Shown one piece after another: positions 12,901 to 21,500 of a stretch of DNA of 64,000 nt. The translations under genes were made by a program, and so were the position numbers. Positions within the stretch are counted from its first letter, which is position 1. Every line of letters begins with the position of its first letter. Source of the DNA: Nematostella vectensis (lineage: Eukaryota; Cnidaria; Anthozoa; Actiniaria; Edwardsiidae); the NCBI RefSeq assembly GCF_932526225.1, contig NC_064042.1:13279040-13343039 (forward strand), given 5' to 3'. A model generated the notes under the pieces. That model saw only the letters and a list, made by a program, of their open reading frames with translations, was not told the origin of the DNA and ran no database searches.

Positions 12901-14188
12901 GTGTACTGAGATTGCAGAAGAAAGCATCAGCATTCATGTTACTACAGAAGTCCAGGAAGCCCTTAAAAACCAGGTTACCACGGTATCAGACCAACAACAC
13001 AAGGACAACGCTGATATGGAATCTGACCCGAATCAAAATAAGCCAAATGTTGAGAGTGATTTGGGAATTTCCGTACAGGAGCAAAGGAATGTTGACAAAC
13101 CGGAATTGGATGCCAAGAAAGAAGACACCAGTCTCACTGAAAACGAAACTGAATCCAAGCCCGCTTTTCGAATCAACGATAATCTCCAGTTCGTAATAGA
13201 AATTTCAGAGAACGTAGATAACCGAACAGTACAAAGGGAGGAAAAGTGTCTACTGGACACTGGAACGATACGGACGGACCCGGAGTCAATCCTGGACCAT
13301 TTGAAGGAGACGATCATCGATGATAACGATGACGATGATTATGATGAGCCTCTCAAAGATACAGAGCAGGATATATTTTCGTCCGGTTCTAGTCCGGTCA
13401 AGTCCGGACTCGAAGAATCGGACGAGGAGTTTCTTGACGCGATGTCCGAGTGGCCAAAAGAGGTGGCGTCCGTGCTGGCGAGACTAGACTCACGTGACCA
13501 TGACTATGAGGACTGGGATGAGGAGGAAGCCGCAGCAGCTGTCAATCAAGATGACGTCATCATCCCGTTGTCGCCTCCCGCTGCATCTAGGGAAGCCAAG
13601 ATGAAGCTTGACGGTATAACGACTTACTCGCCCTCCCCTCCCCGTCATGAATCTTTCCTGCCCCTGGAATCTAAATCCTTAACCAATTACAACGCCAGCC
13701 GGGAGTCCTGTGGTGCGTATCGAGATTCAGGTGTGGATGTTCAGGAGAATGAGAACTCGCCCACGCACAAACCCTACCGGAATGGACCCCAGGATGGACC
13801 GAGTCCGGACAGTTTCCCTAACGGACAAGCTGGTAACCGAGACATAACCGGTTTGGTTCCAAACGGTCCCGTCACTACTGCTCGTTGCGACTCCTCGCCG
13901 GACATTTTAGAGTCGATTAAACCCTCGCCTCCCGTCCAACCGTCCTCCTCCGTGCACTCAGCCAAGCGGTCAGTACCGTCTTACGTCATCAATATTACCG
14001 GTCCTTTCACCGAACGCGTGGCAAATAAGGGCCAGGGGAGGACTAAGTTATGGCATCGGCTGTACGCAGAGACTAATCACCATGGTAACATGGTGCCTCT
14101 TGCGTCAGAAGAGGACATCTCGGCGGAGCTTGCTGTCGACTTTAGTAGCGCGGCTTACGTGGACAACTCGCGAGAAACAAACGTGTAG
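937..14188 (+). CDS. UNC80: UNC80 homologue, C-terminal half (spliced, 5' end outside window)
   Basis: UNC80 is the large scaffold subunit of the NALCN sodium-leak channel complex; it joins the channel to UNC79 and sets neuronal resting excitability. Exons: 937-1044, 1169-1288, 2638-2792, 3426-3586, 4605-4819, 5399-5478, 6295-6418, 8919-8958, 9036-9091, 9714-9996, 10735-10959, 11149-11244, 11664-11752, 12170-14188. All have AG acceptors and GT donors, and phases fit throughout, giving 3771 nt (1256 codons plus stop). Passages recalling vertebrate UNC80 include AVNLVLKRLSKIFNK, LYQAAYLGMKLLIVCFEDQL and LAFWDFIDFAISHRSPLYLM. The last about 600 residues are acidic, Ser/Pro-rich and probably disordered. 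Vertebrate UNC80 is about 3200 residues, so more than half lies upstream. Introns carry MITEs and several minisatellites. The family call is from memory of the vertebrate protein; exon boundaries are inferred without transcripts. Confidence 0.88.
1681..1807. mobile_element. MITE with 26-bp inverted ends, TA-flanked
   Basis: The ends TAGAGGACTGTCTATTTAGA and its reverse complement bound a 127-bp non-coding element. TA at each end fits a Tc1/mariner-type target duplication. Each terminal repeat itself contains the palindrome-like GTCTATTTAGAC. It sits in the UNC80 intron between exons 2 and 3. Confidence 0.8.
2755..3345 (+). repeat. 71-bp tandem repeat containing the exon-3 3' end and splice donor of UNC80
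   Basis: Nine copies begin at 2761, 2831, 2902, 2973, 3044, 3115, 3186, 3257 and 3328; the period is 70-71 bp. The first copy is the real 3' end of exon 3 (coding VLIKSSDVLTR) with its donor CAG|GTAACC. The others repeat the coding end, the donor and about 30 bp of intron, with one or two changes each; the last is truncated and lacks the donor. Only the first donor keeps the frame: reading on gives AGG TAA at once. Confidence 0.95.
3753..3925. mobile_element. fold-back MITE, near-palindromic
   Basis: Ends AGGCCATTCCAGCTATAA and its complement bound a 173-bp element whose arms (a GAAACCTACCTCAACTACC block plus a run of GCGCGC) pair along almost the whole length. No ORF. It lies in the UNC80 intron between exons 4 and 5. 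Confidence 0.8.
4205..4360. repeat. dispersed-repeat fragment with GACGTTTCGAACGTTAGCCC motif
   Basis: An AT-rich stretch ends in GACGTTTCGAACGTTAGCCC followed by TTCGTCGGAGC. From memory this motif is common in cnidarian and other marine-invertebrate repeats, usually as one arm of a longer inverted repeat. Only one arm is present here. The assignment is by recall and is weak. Confidence 0.35.
4795..5250 (+). repeat. degenerate tandem repeat seeded by UNC80 exon-5 3' end and donor
   Basis: Exon 5 ends GGACGATATCAGTATTATC|GTAAGTGG at 4819. Diverged copies follow at about 4861, 4933, 5025, 5115 and 5205, with spacing about 60-120 bp. The copy near 5115-5140 keeps an intact TATC|GTAAGTGG donor; others have CTAAGT, GTAAAT or GTGATT. 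Intronic parts (GCCCGACTTAGAGG, CTGGTCGCTTTCATGGGT) also recur. Confidence 0.85.
5479..6290 (+). repeat. degenerate repeat of GTGATTGCGTTACATATGG type after UNC80 exon 6
   Basis: The intron starting at the exon-6 donor (AAAG|GTGCGTGAC) contains many loose repeats of a unit close to GTGATTGCGTTACATATGG at about 5490-5545, 5645-5760 and 6085-6285. The donor-proximal bases resemble the unit. A separate dispersed repeat (5768-6035) interrupts the array. Confidence 0.6.
5768..6035. repeat. dispersed repeat, copy 1
   Basis: The stretch from CACTTACCCACGATTTTTCT through TTTGGCTACATACCAG and TAGTTTTGTCTACAAATAGC recurs at 20009-20068 plus 25150-25375, where a LINE splits it. It has a G-run and a poly-A-rich interior and no ORF with recognisable homology. 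Its class is unknown; it may be a non-autonomous DNA element. Confidence 0.7.
6839..6883 (+). CDS. UNC80: possible 45-nt in-frame cassette exon of UNC80
   Basis: A 45-nt segment lies between CTGTAG and GTAGAC and encodes DFRGSRRHRRRKKRK. Flanking exons 7 (ends 6418) and 8 (starts 8919) join in phase 0, so this segment can be included or skipped without a frameshift. The basic stretch would fall between HKPDLV and RNIEWKS, where vertebrate UNC80 has a short linker. The polypyrimidine tract is weak and the donor is only fair. It may be a real alternative exon or a chance open segment. Confidence 0.35.
7010..8500. repeat. 22-bp minisatellite with a CArG-box core
   Basis: About 60 units of roughly CTCGTCCATATTTGGAACTC (22-bp period) fill this UNC80 intron, broken once at about 7350-7430. 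The unit core CCATATTTGG fits the CArG consensus CC(A/T)6GG bound by SRF-type MADS factors. I count about 35 exact copies by hand; most others are CCATATTCGG. Because 22 is not a multiple of 3 and the unit lacks stops, frames on both strands stay open for over 300 codons; these are not genes. Confidence 0.95.
9500..9655. mobile_element. short element with CTGGCTACGCC inverted ends
   Basis: GGTGCGTAGCCAGG near 9502 and CCTGGCTACGCCCC near 9640 form inverted ends around G- and C-runs. The interior contains GGTCCAATAAAGGTATAACG and following bases, also found at 7349-7417 where it interrupts the CArG array. Similar GTAGCCAGG ends occur at 18235-18388 and near 57630. Confidence 0.6.
12170..14188 (+). 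CDS. UNC80: UNC80 terminal coding exon (673 codons including stop)
   Basis: This exon follows the acceptor CTTTTACAG and stays open to TAG at 14186-14188. It starts with a conserved segment (KHHTHAERTHKLQVIENLA, then a helix ending FMDELTAIKSRRAAKDEDED), matching the end of the folded part of UNC80. The remainder is low-complexity and acidic with many Ser/Pro and Asp/Glu runs. A KKMVTFSPHTSF segment resembles a short basic-hydrophobic motif in the vertebrate tail. The protein ends in ETNV, which fits a class I PDZ ligand. Degenerate repeats begin over the last codons and continue downstream. Confidence 0.88.
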   Translation, partial: ASVIKHHTHAERTHKLQVIENLARPHHAARCKNAIIQKFMDELTAIKSRRAAKDEDEDLNDDDDMMMLNSPPQPRSSVKSESEVEVVEGEDTGAQPKQPKKMVTFSPHTSFDESSIPPKSPTGSEASWTSQDRRKKWLQHKQPTVEFSPDSSPFSHQRGTALKKSAVRRGSGRSKTLPAGSLSFDEMGVVRESPDEAEMAKSLSLPDNLDSTETLDEENLGNVVSIETGQDPSNKEIVEDENALCTEIAEESISIHVTTEVQEALKNQVTTVSDQQHKDNADMESDPNQNKPNVESDLGISVQEQRNVDKPELDAKKEDTSLTENETESKPAFRINDNLQFVIEISENVDNRTVQREEKCLLDTGTIRTDPESILDHLKETIIDDNDDDDYDEPLKDTEQDIFSSGSSPVKSGLEESDEEFLDAMSEWPKEVASVLARLDSRDHDYEDWDEEEAAAAVNQDDVIIPLSPPAASREAKMKLDGITTYSPSPPRHESFLPLESKSLTNYNASRESCGAYRDSGVDVQENENSPTHKPYRNGPQDGPSPDSFPNGQAGNRDITGLVPNGPVTTARCDSSPDILESIKPSPPVQPSSSVHSAKRSVPSYVINITGPFTERVANKGQGRTKLWHRLYAETNHHGNMVPLASEEDISAELAVDFSSAAYVDNSRETNV

Positions 14189-14380
14189 CGCGCACAGCTC
14201 GCGGGAAGAGAAATTTGTTAAGTGTTCAACTCGTGATAGATTAAAATTATACGGAAAACTTTCGAGGGAGGAACGTGTAGGGTGTACAACTCGCGAGAAA
14301 GACATATGTAAAGTGTAAATTCAGGAGAGAAAAACACGTTGAAGGCAACCTTGCGAGATACGAGCGCATTTGAAGCTATC
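14158..14380 (+). repeat. degenerate ~31-bp repeat spanning the UNC80 stop codon
   Basis: About seven diverged units of the form GTGTACAACTCGCGAGAAA plus a short tail begin over the last codons of UNC80 (VDNSRETNV-stop) and run into the 3' UTR. The unit near 14278-14310 matches the coding one best. A possible polyadenylation signal ATTAAA lies at 14645-14650. Confidence 0.7.
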
Positions 14381-15505
14381 AGACCTCGCTGGAATTGGTT
14401 ATAGATATCCTAATTAACTTATGTAACTTTTGCTTGAAATATAGCTTATCAGATTTACTTACTTTCCGGAGAATACCGGTCTTTAATAGTAACTAATTTG
14501 GCCATTTCTTCTAAACAGATAAAATAGTTTGTAGCGTGCCAGCGACGCCCTTGTATATAAATACCGTAAATATCTCATTTTAGGCTAGAGAAAATTATTC
14601 TAGTAAATGTATCAAAGTATATAGAAATTAAGAAAAAAACGCGTATTAAAGGTTTATATTCCCGCTACCACCACCCTCCGGTATTTCTTCTCTCTTCACC
14701 CCAGGTAGCATGTTACGAATATTCCATCTAACCATCAACATTTAACAGAAAAACAAAGAACAAAAGATTCAAAAGCAGCACAAAATCTAGACGTGGGCGG
14801 CCACGAGGAACGACATTATTATAAGAGCATGCGTTAACGCTAATTTGCTTACACAGCTCTCGATATATATAAAAGATTTCCTTGGTAGTTAAAGTGTAAC
14901 CTAGGATTTTCTTAATGTTTTTCTGTTTATAACTTATATATTTTTTCTCCGTTCAAAGTGTGCTCGTCATTGAAAAGCGCTTATTTCCCACTTAACTGTT
15001 TAAAACACGTCTTTAATTGAACCCTTGCGGTAGTCGTTGCGGTGAAGACTCCATTTTCCCATAATGAATTTTTTATATTAAAGAAATTAAACTTGCATTT
15101 TTTTTTCTTCGGCGTTACCCCCTCCACTCGCTCCGGTTCTTCTTATTTATGGCATCTTTTGTTACCAATTAATTTGCTGGTTTGTTCATCCCTTTTAAAT
15201 TGTGGTTTTCGGAAACTCCTAAATCTCGTGATGTTTAACATTCGTTAAGACACCACCTCATAAATGCATTTTAGTACTTTGCTCGTTAAAGCTGTTTTAA
15301 GTATATGAAACAGATATCAAGGCATTATCAAAGTCGATGATTTTGGGATACAAATCTCATTAATAACAGTTCAACTTTCCATACTTATAAATTTTGCATT
15401 GGATCGTAATTGTCTCTTGATCTGTAGGCGTTTAAGCTCCCTGTCAGAGCGAAAAGGTTTTTACAGACAACATAAGTTCATTGTACAATTTATCTAATAC
15501 ACGGA
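14381..15505 (+). other. UNC80 3' UTR/intergenic stretch
   Basis: AT-rich sequence with no convincing ORF. It includes the likely UNC80 3' UTR and poly-A signal and the upstream region of the next gene. CTTGATCTGTAG near 15415-15427 could be an acceptor of a 5' UTR exon of that gene. I see no repeat structure. Confidence 0.5.
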
Positions 15506-16951
15506 ATGGAAAGCGTAGTCAGAAAGGCAGACCTACAACTGCTGCCATCTTTACCGAAAGAAGAAGACAATGATATCTGTGAAGACATCTCGCAAGAAAC
15601 TGTCATAAAAGGGAAAACATTACCTGAAAAAAGGATGGACGCAAAGTTTATTGTAGCGATGTACAAGGACGCATGCAAACAATACAACACGTTCCCCGTT
15701 TCCAAATTTATCCGTCAGTACCCAACGGGAGTCATAGACCTGAAGCATTACGGAGTCGGAGATAAGGGTGCTTTGGCCCTAGCAACGGTCCTCAAGCAAG
15801 GAGAAGTGAGTTCACTTTGTCTCCATGACAACGGAATTGGTATCGAAGGCTTAAGGTGTCTTAGTACGATGTTGACTACCAATGCTTGTATCAAGAGTCT
15901 CGATCTGTCTGGAAATCCTGTTAATAAGAGCAGCATAGCTTGCCTCGGGCGGATGTTAAGTGACAATATCTTTCTTTATGATTTGAATCTGTCAACGTGC
16001 GGAATACAGGGGAAGAACGCTGTTGCGTTACTCGAAGCATTGCGTTACCACACTTCGATAAAAACTCTCAATTTATCATACAACGACCTTGGCCTCGAAG
16101 GCGCCACTTTGATTGGCTTAGTTTTGCGTGACAATAAGAGATTGCATTACCTGGACATCAGCTGGAATAACATAAGAGACACCGACAAAATAGCGGAAGG
16201 ACTGGTTACAAATACCTGTCTGGAAATATTGGATTTATCGAGGAATGGATTTGGGGATCGCGGAGCGGAGAACTTGTCTCAAGCTTTGCTGCAGAATCTA
16301 ACGTTACGTGAATTAAATGTCAGCGGAGCTTGTATCGGACTAGCTGGCGTAAAGCTAATCGCGGGGAGCCTTAAACGGAATAAGGTGCTTGAGGTTCTCA
16401 AGATTGGTAACAATCCAATGTTGCCCGAAGGCGCGCATGAGCTCCTCCGCTGCGCGATGCGGAGCCCAATGACTCTCGCGGAGCTCCATCTCGACCAAGT
16501 CGTGCTTAATGTCGAATGTGAGAAATCTCTAGACGACATCTTTGAGCTAAATCCAGCATTTTACTGCATCTCTGACGTTAGTATAAAAGGCGGTGCTGTA
16601 ACTTCCGGTAACCGACCGGAAATAATCGATGTTTTCTTCTCGCACCTTAATGCTCAAGAATTACGTCTACATGACTTGTTTAAGATGCTTTCGAATAACT
16701 ACTCCGGAAGCGTGGTAATGAAGAAGGAAGACTTTGTCGCTGGAATGAGAAAGCTGAAGTTACCTATGGGCGAGCAGCAGCTCGCTGCGCTGTTCGACAC
16801 CATAGACGATGATGGGTCTGGTGGGCTCACATACCAGGAATTCATCAACATGAAAAAACGCCGCCAAAGTCGAACGCGTAAGGGACTGGGAAAGACAGTT
16901 TTGACAATGGTTGCAGCTATGAAGTTGCGAGGGACTAATTCGAGCGTTTAA
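15506..16951 (+). CDS. LRRC74-like leucine-rich-repeat and EF-hand protein (481 aa)
   Basis: A single uninterrupted ORF. Residues about 75-330 hold ribonuclease-inhibitor-type leucine-rich repeats (SLDLSGNPVNKSS, TLNLSYNDLGLEG, YLDISWNNIRDT, ILDLSRNGFGDRG). Residues about 395-450 hold a degenerate and then a canonical EF-hand loop (DDDGSGGLTYQE), so it probably binds calcium; the C-terminus is basic. The layout resembles LRRC74/NLR-related LRR proteins; molecular function is not known. A second copy with the same order of domains lies at 40554-42266. Lack of introns contrasts with the many-exon neighbours and could mean retrocopy origin. The start is the first ATG of the open frame. Confidence 0.85.
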   Translation: MESVVRKADLQLLPSLPKEEDNDICEDISQETVIKGKTLPEKRMDAKFIVAMYKDACKQYNTFPVSKFIRQYPTGVIDLKHYGVGDKGALALATVLKQGEVSSLCLHDNGIGIEGLRCLSTMLTTNACIKSLDLSGNPVNKSSIACLGRMLSDNIFLYDLNLSTCGIQGKNAVALLEALRYHTSIKTLNLSYNDLGLEGATLIGLVLRDNKRLHYLDISWNNIRDTDKIAEGLVTNTCLEILDLSRNGFGDRGAENLSQALLQNLTLRELNVSGACIGLAGVKLIAGSLKRNKVLEVLKIGNNPMLPEGAHELLRCAMRSPMTLAELHLDQVVLNVECEKSLDDIFELNPAFYCISDVSIKGGAVTSGNRPEIIDVFFSHLNAQELRLHDLFKMLSNNYSGSVVMKKEDFVAGMRKLKLPMGEQQLAALFDTIDDDGSGGLTYQEFINMKKRRQSRTRKGLGKTVLTMVAAMKLRGTNSSV

Positions 16952-17755
16952 ATTGAGACAAATTGAAGGAACTTTACCATTTGAATTGTGCTTACGCTTT
17001 GTTGAATTGTCAAATTGATATTATCCACTGACTTTCGTAACCCAAAGAAACCGAAACATCCTAAATTCTTTGGAATATCTTTACAAGGTAAAGCCTTAGT
17101 TGTAAAGCCTTAGTTGAAATTGTTGCGTTACGGACGGTCCTTGTAAAATATTGCCGACAGTCACAACCGCCACAGTTTAAAAAAAAACTAGGTAAGGTAA
17201 AGCCTTAGTGGTAAAGTCCTGGTTTTAATTGTTGCTTTATTGAGTTATTGAGAAACCGTTTGGTTTACAGTGCAATATACAATACAATACTCTTTTTTAT
17301 ACAACGGGCAAGGAGTAAATCCACCCAGAGCCATAACAATACAAGCTTTCAATAATAAAATGCTGTGGCAGATCCCCCGGGGCAGATCATTACCCTCCAA
17401 CCTAGTCCCTCTAGTCGTCGGTGCAAAACGCTTAGGCGAGGCGCTTATTCGGGGGGGAGGTGGAGGCGCTTATTCATAGTTTTCTTCTTAGACGAGGCTC
17501 TTGAACTACTTGAATTATATACAAACTTTGTACTTACAATGTGGTTAACATATATATAATATATCAGTCAATCTTGTTTTAAAAACAATGGTTATTCTAA
17601 CTTGAGATTTTCAATGTAAACTTGCAGAAATTCGTATTTACTACGATTTTGCTGGCAGCTATCTTGGAAATGGAGCCTAGTCCATAACGTTTTAGAATGT
17701 CGCGCTCGCCCCAGGCTCTTTTAGACTATTTAGAGAAACGACAGCCATTGATCGA
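16952..17755. other. intergenic, short repeats
   Basis: Holds a diverged duplication: AAGGTAAAGCCTTAGTTG (about 17085-17135) recurs at about 17195-17240 with the following AATTGTTGC. The rest shows no gene or recognisable element. Confidence 0.5.
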
Positions 17756-17759
17756 TATC

Positions 17760-17950
17760 AGGAATCGTACCAATTTACTTCCGGATGCCTGACGTATCCA
17801 CAAGAGACAAAAGAATCTTAACAGGCAATACGCTCTAAACTATCAGTCACATCCTTAAAGAATCTTCCAATAGACACAGCGCTTTTTCCATAATCGGAGA
17901 TTATCAGAGATTATTACGTAATTGACTAAAGTAAACTGGTGACGTTGTCG
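17760..17950. mobile_element. diverged relative of the TTAA MITE at 620-836
   Basis: Shares ATCAGTCACATCCT, TCTAAACTATCAGTCACATC and the right end AGTAAACTGGTGAC with the element at 620-836; the left end is decayed (CCAATTTACTTCCGG). No target-site duplication is clear. Confidence 0.7.
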
Positions 17951-17989
17951 ATAATCATAGAATGTGCTGTGTTCTTTTTTATAACAAAG

Positions 17990-18545
17990 CCACCAATGGT
18001 GACATTAAGTAGATAATTTAGTCAAATCCTTTTGCTTTAGTAATGACTTCATAACCAAACAACTAATGGTGACACTTCGTAGATAGTTCTGTCAAGTCCT
18101 TATATATTTTGCTTACTTTATATCTGAGCAAACAATGGTTACACTGTGTAGATAATTCAGTCAATTCCTTATGCATTAGTGATAACTTCATATCCAAGCC
18201 ACCACTTGTGACACTTGGTAAATAGTCCAGAAGGGGCGTAGCCAGAATTTTTAACAGAATGGCCCATATCAGACATTTTCTTCTGTATTTTAATCATTAT
18301 TTCATACATTTACTATATTTTTGGCTGCTGGAAATGCTGGAATTTGGGCTGGGGGGGGGAGGGCTGGCCCCCTGGCTACGCACCTATTCAGTTAAGTCCT
18401 TCTTCATTGTTGACTTCATATCAACTGGTGACGCTGAGTAGATAACTTAGTCAAGTCTTGTGCAATATTTATGACTTTCTATCCAAGGTCAGCTGGTGAC
18501 ACTTTCGCATTGGTGAGTTCATGACCAAGCCACCATTGTGTTGTG
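17990..18545 (-). repeat. degenerate ~70-bp repeat seeded by the last exon of the PAN-EGF gene
   Basis: On the minus strand the coding end (GGTGGCTTGGTCATGAA, encoding WWLGHE) recurs downstream of the stop as GGTGGCTTGGATATGAA and weaker versions. Each is followed by blocks like GACTGAATTATCTAC and GTGTCACC. About seven units reach to about 17990. A small MITE (18235-18388) is inserted in the array. Confidence 0.75.
18235..18388. mobile_element. small element with GGGGCGTAGCCAG/CTGGCTACGCACC ends
   Basis: Inverted ends GGGGCGTAGCCAG and CTGGCTACGCACC bound about 150 bp with a long G-run near the right end. Same terminal motif as the element at 9500-9655. Non-coding. Confidence 0.65.
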
Positions 18546-21500
18546 GCTTCTTGACTAGAGCAGCACGTCGATTCAGGGTTAGTAAAACCATAAAATCCGA
18601 AACTGTCTTCACTTTCTACCGCTCCCGTGGGATTAAATGAACATGAATGATGTGTCGTGTCTAGACATATATGAACCGAGTTTTGAGCTTGATAAATACC
18701 GACCGTACAACCGGAACAAGACTGATTTCTTATAATAACTGATTCCACATTCACACATTGACCGTAAACACCTGGGGTCATAACGTCATATTCAGACAAT
18801 CGCGCGATCAGTTGGTCACGTGGCCATCCAGAAATGGTGGTCTTTTGGTCGTAGGCACACGTGGCTTTGAACATCGTGGCGTCAATACGCACATGACTCA
18901 TGCGTGAGTGGGATAGCCTGTACCTAATCCAGTTCGGGGTGTCTTCATTGAACATAGTGTTGTCTGCTTCTAGAAAGGTTTTCTTGGCAAAATCAAGCTT
19001 GTATTCAAAAGCGAATGATTCCAGCAGAGTCCAGACTCTGGTAGCTTCAAATACACAGTAGACAGGAAATATCTGTAAAAGTTAATTGAATAGCATGACA
19101 TGAAACAACAACAGCAACAAAAACAACAACAACAAAACAGAACAAAGGGATAGAGAATTGTAGAAGGTGCCAAACTCTAATCATAGCCGTAGCAGGTCCT
19201 CGAATTATGGGAGGGGGGAAGGGGGGGCACGACACAGAAACATTAAGAAAACATTGGGGGGCACAGCCACGCCCCTACTGGTCCTGTTATAATTAGTTAC
19301 AAATATCGGGGGGGAGGGCCCCAAGTGCCCCACCCCCCCTGCTACGGCCCTGCTGATGGGAAGTGAAACGAAACATTAAGAAAACATTGGGGGGGGGCAC
19401 TTGGGGCCATTAAGAAAATATGTGGGAGGCACGTGCCCCAAGTTCCCCGGAAGATAATTAGCAAGGAACCTAAAAGTTTCAACAATCCTTACGTACCAGG
19501 TAACCAGTCTGTATTTTGTAAACACCATCAGATATCTCCTGGCCGAGCTGGCGGTAGGCGATGAGGTGGTCGCGGCATGACTTGTAGATTCCACATTTCT
19601 CACATCTTTTCCCGGTGCACGTGGACGGGCAAGTGCACGAGAACTTCTTCTTGGGATCTTCACAATGCTCCGTGCATGTCCCTCCGTTTCTACAAAGCTC
19701 ACTCATACAACAACCATTTCTACAGGGGCTGAAGTGCGAGTTCTATAAATCAGAGGTAAATAATTTTAGATAAGGACATCAAACGTTTTACTTCTATGGT
19801 TACCCATAACCGTTTACAATGAAACTCCCTTTAACTCAAACTCGGATTACTGGAATTGTCCCTTTTCTCGAACTTAGTTCGCGTTTTACTTCTCAAAAAT
19901 CGTAATTTCGATCGATTATTTAGACTTTTCATCATTGTTGGGTAAGTCCATAGTCCATTCACATATATGGATACAGTTATTGATGTTCTGAGAAACTACC
20001 ATCTGCAAAAGGCCTGTACCCAGAATTTTTCTTGGGGGGATGGGGTGCGAAATCCGTAAAAGTGGACCGAGAGGGAGGACCGACAAGAACGGAAGAACAC
20101 CAAGTACAGTCGAACATCTATTAAGCGGTCACCCTCGGGACTTAGATTAGTGACCGCTTAATAGAGGTTGACCGCTTAATAGAGGTTTCGTTATTTTCCC
20201 CCCTGAATTAGCGTAAATTGGGCTGTAATTATACGTAAGAACTTTTTATTATAATAAACAACAGTAACAATCATGTTAGCCCTAAGACGGGGCCTGGTGC
20301 ATTTCAATTTGATCCAGAAATGTTTGAAACCGCCTAGTCAGTTTGTTTTTGCCATACGGCTCTTGCGGCTTTGCCCAATTCTATGGGCATGAGCTACTTT
20401 CGCTGGCGTTATGGAAAGTAAATGAGTGTTTTAAGGTGATGTTACACGCGTCGTTTCCGTCGATATCCGTCATTAAAGCGTTTGCGCGATTTTGGAAGTC
20501 GAATCAAAAACTCCCAGTGCGTTGCCGTACCCAAAAACTCACAAATCTGGCCCAGTTGCATTCATTCGGGAATATCATGAGTACATGACTGAGTGGGAAC
20601 CAGCACTAGAAGATGTTTACAAACTTATGCGGGAACCAACTAACATAAAGGATCCGAATGCTGTTGCAATCGTAAGAGAAAAAGCCGACAAAACAGTGAT
20701 GGATGGAGACGGTCACCCGAATACTCTAGTTGACGATTACGAAGTTATCAGGCATATTCCCAAACTGATGTCAACGTGGGTTATCTAATATCTCAAGAGA
20801 CCTACGAACTGTGAGAAAGTCGTAGTCAAAGGGAAGTGGGTGAACAGAGGTGGTGGCTATGGACTCGAGATTCCTTGTGAATACATATTTGAAGGTGACA
20901 GTTTTTCTTCTAGCTGGCTAAAGCGGAAATTGGTAATCGAGGAATTTGATGCGACTGATCCGCACAAGACCACACAAGTCTCACAAGGCGATTAGCCATA
21001 GTAATTAGATTAGACAGTTAAAATATGACGAAATATGACGTGCACTATCTGTTGTCATGCTGACAAATATTGTTGATGACCGTTTAATAGAGATGAAAAA
21101 CAATGAAATCAACCAATTGGGACCCTCCTTTGGTGACCGCATCCGCTTAATAGAGGTGACCGCTAAATAGAGGTCAAGTTTACAGTAAACATAAGGGGGG
21201 AAATTCGGGACTTTGGTAAATGACCTTTGAATAGAGGGTGACCGCTCAATAGAGGGCCGCTTAAAAGAGGTTCGACTGTATATACAAAGTCTAGAAGACA
21301 AAATCAATGACCTTTTTGAGTTTAAAGCCAGCCAAGAAGTCTGTAACCAGGACCTAGATGAAAAACTTATTAAAGAGATTCAGCAAACTGGAAACTTCCG
21401 TAGTCAACTCGAGGAGCTTGAAGCACGTTATATTATGAAAACAAAAGTATTACTGCGGTGTAATCAAATGTTGGAAGGAAGAATTAGTGCCTTAGCCAAG

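Noticed and set aside
12720-13196. 158-codon ORF overlapping the UNC80 last exon in another frame
   Set aside because: It is a shadow of the UNC80 reading frame, which has phase-consistent exons and conserved content.
18970-19235. Short cysteine/phenylalanine-rich minus-strand ORFs as an extra exon
   Set aside because: They arise from a CAA/GTT microsatellite upstream of the true acceptor at 19073-19074 and are in a different frame from the domain.
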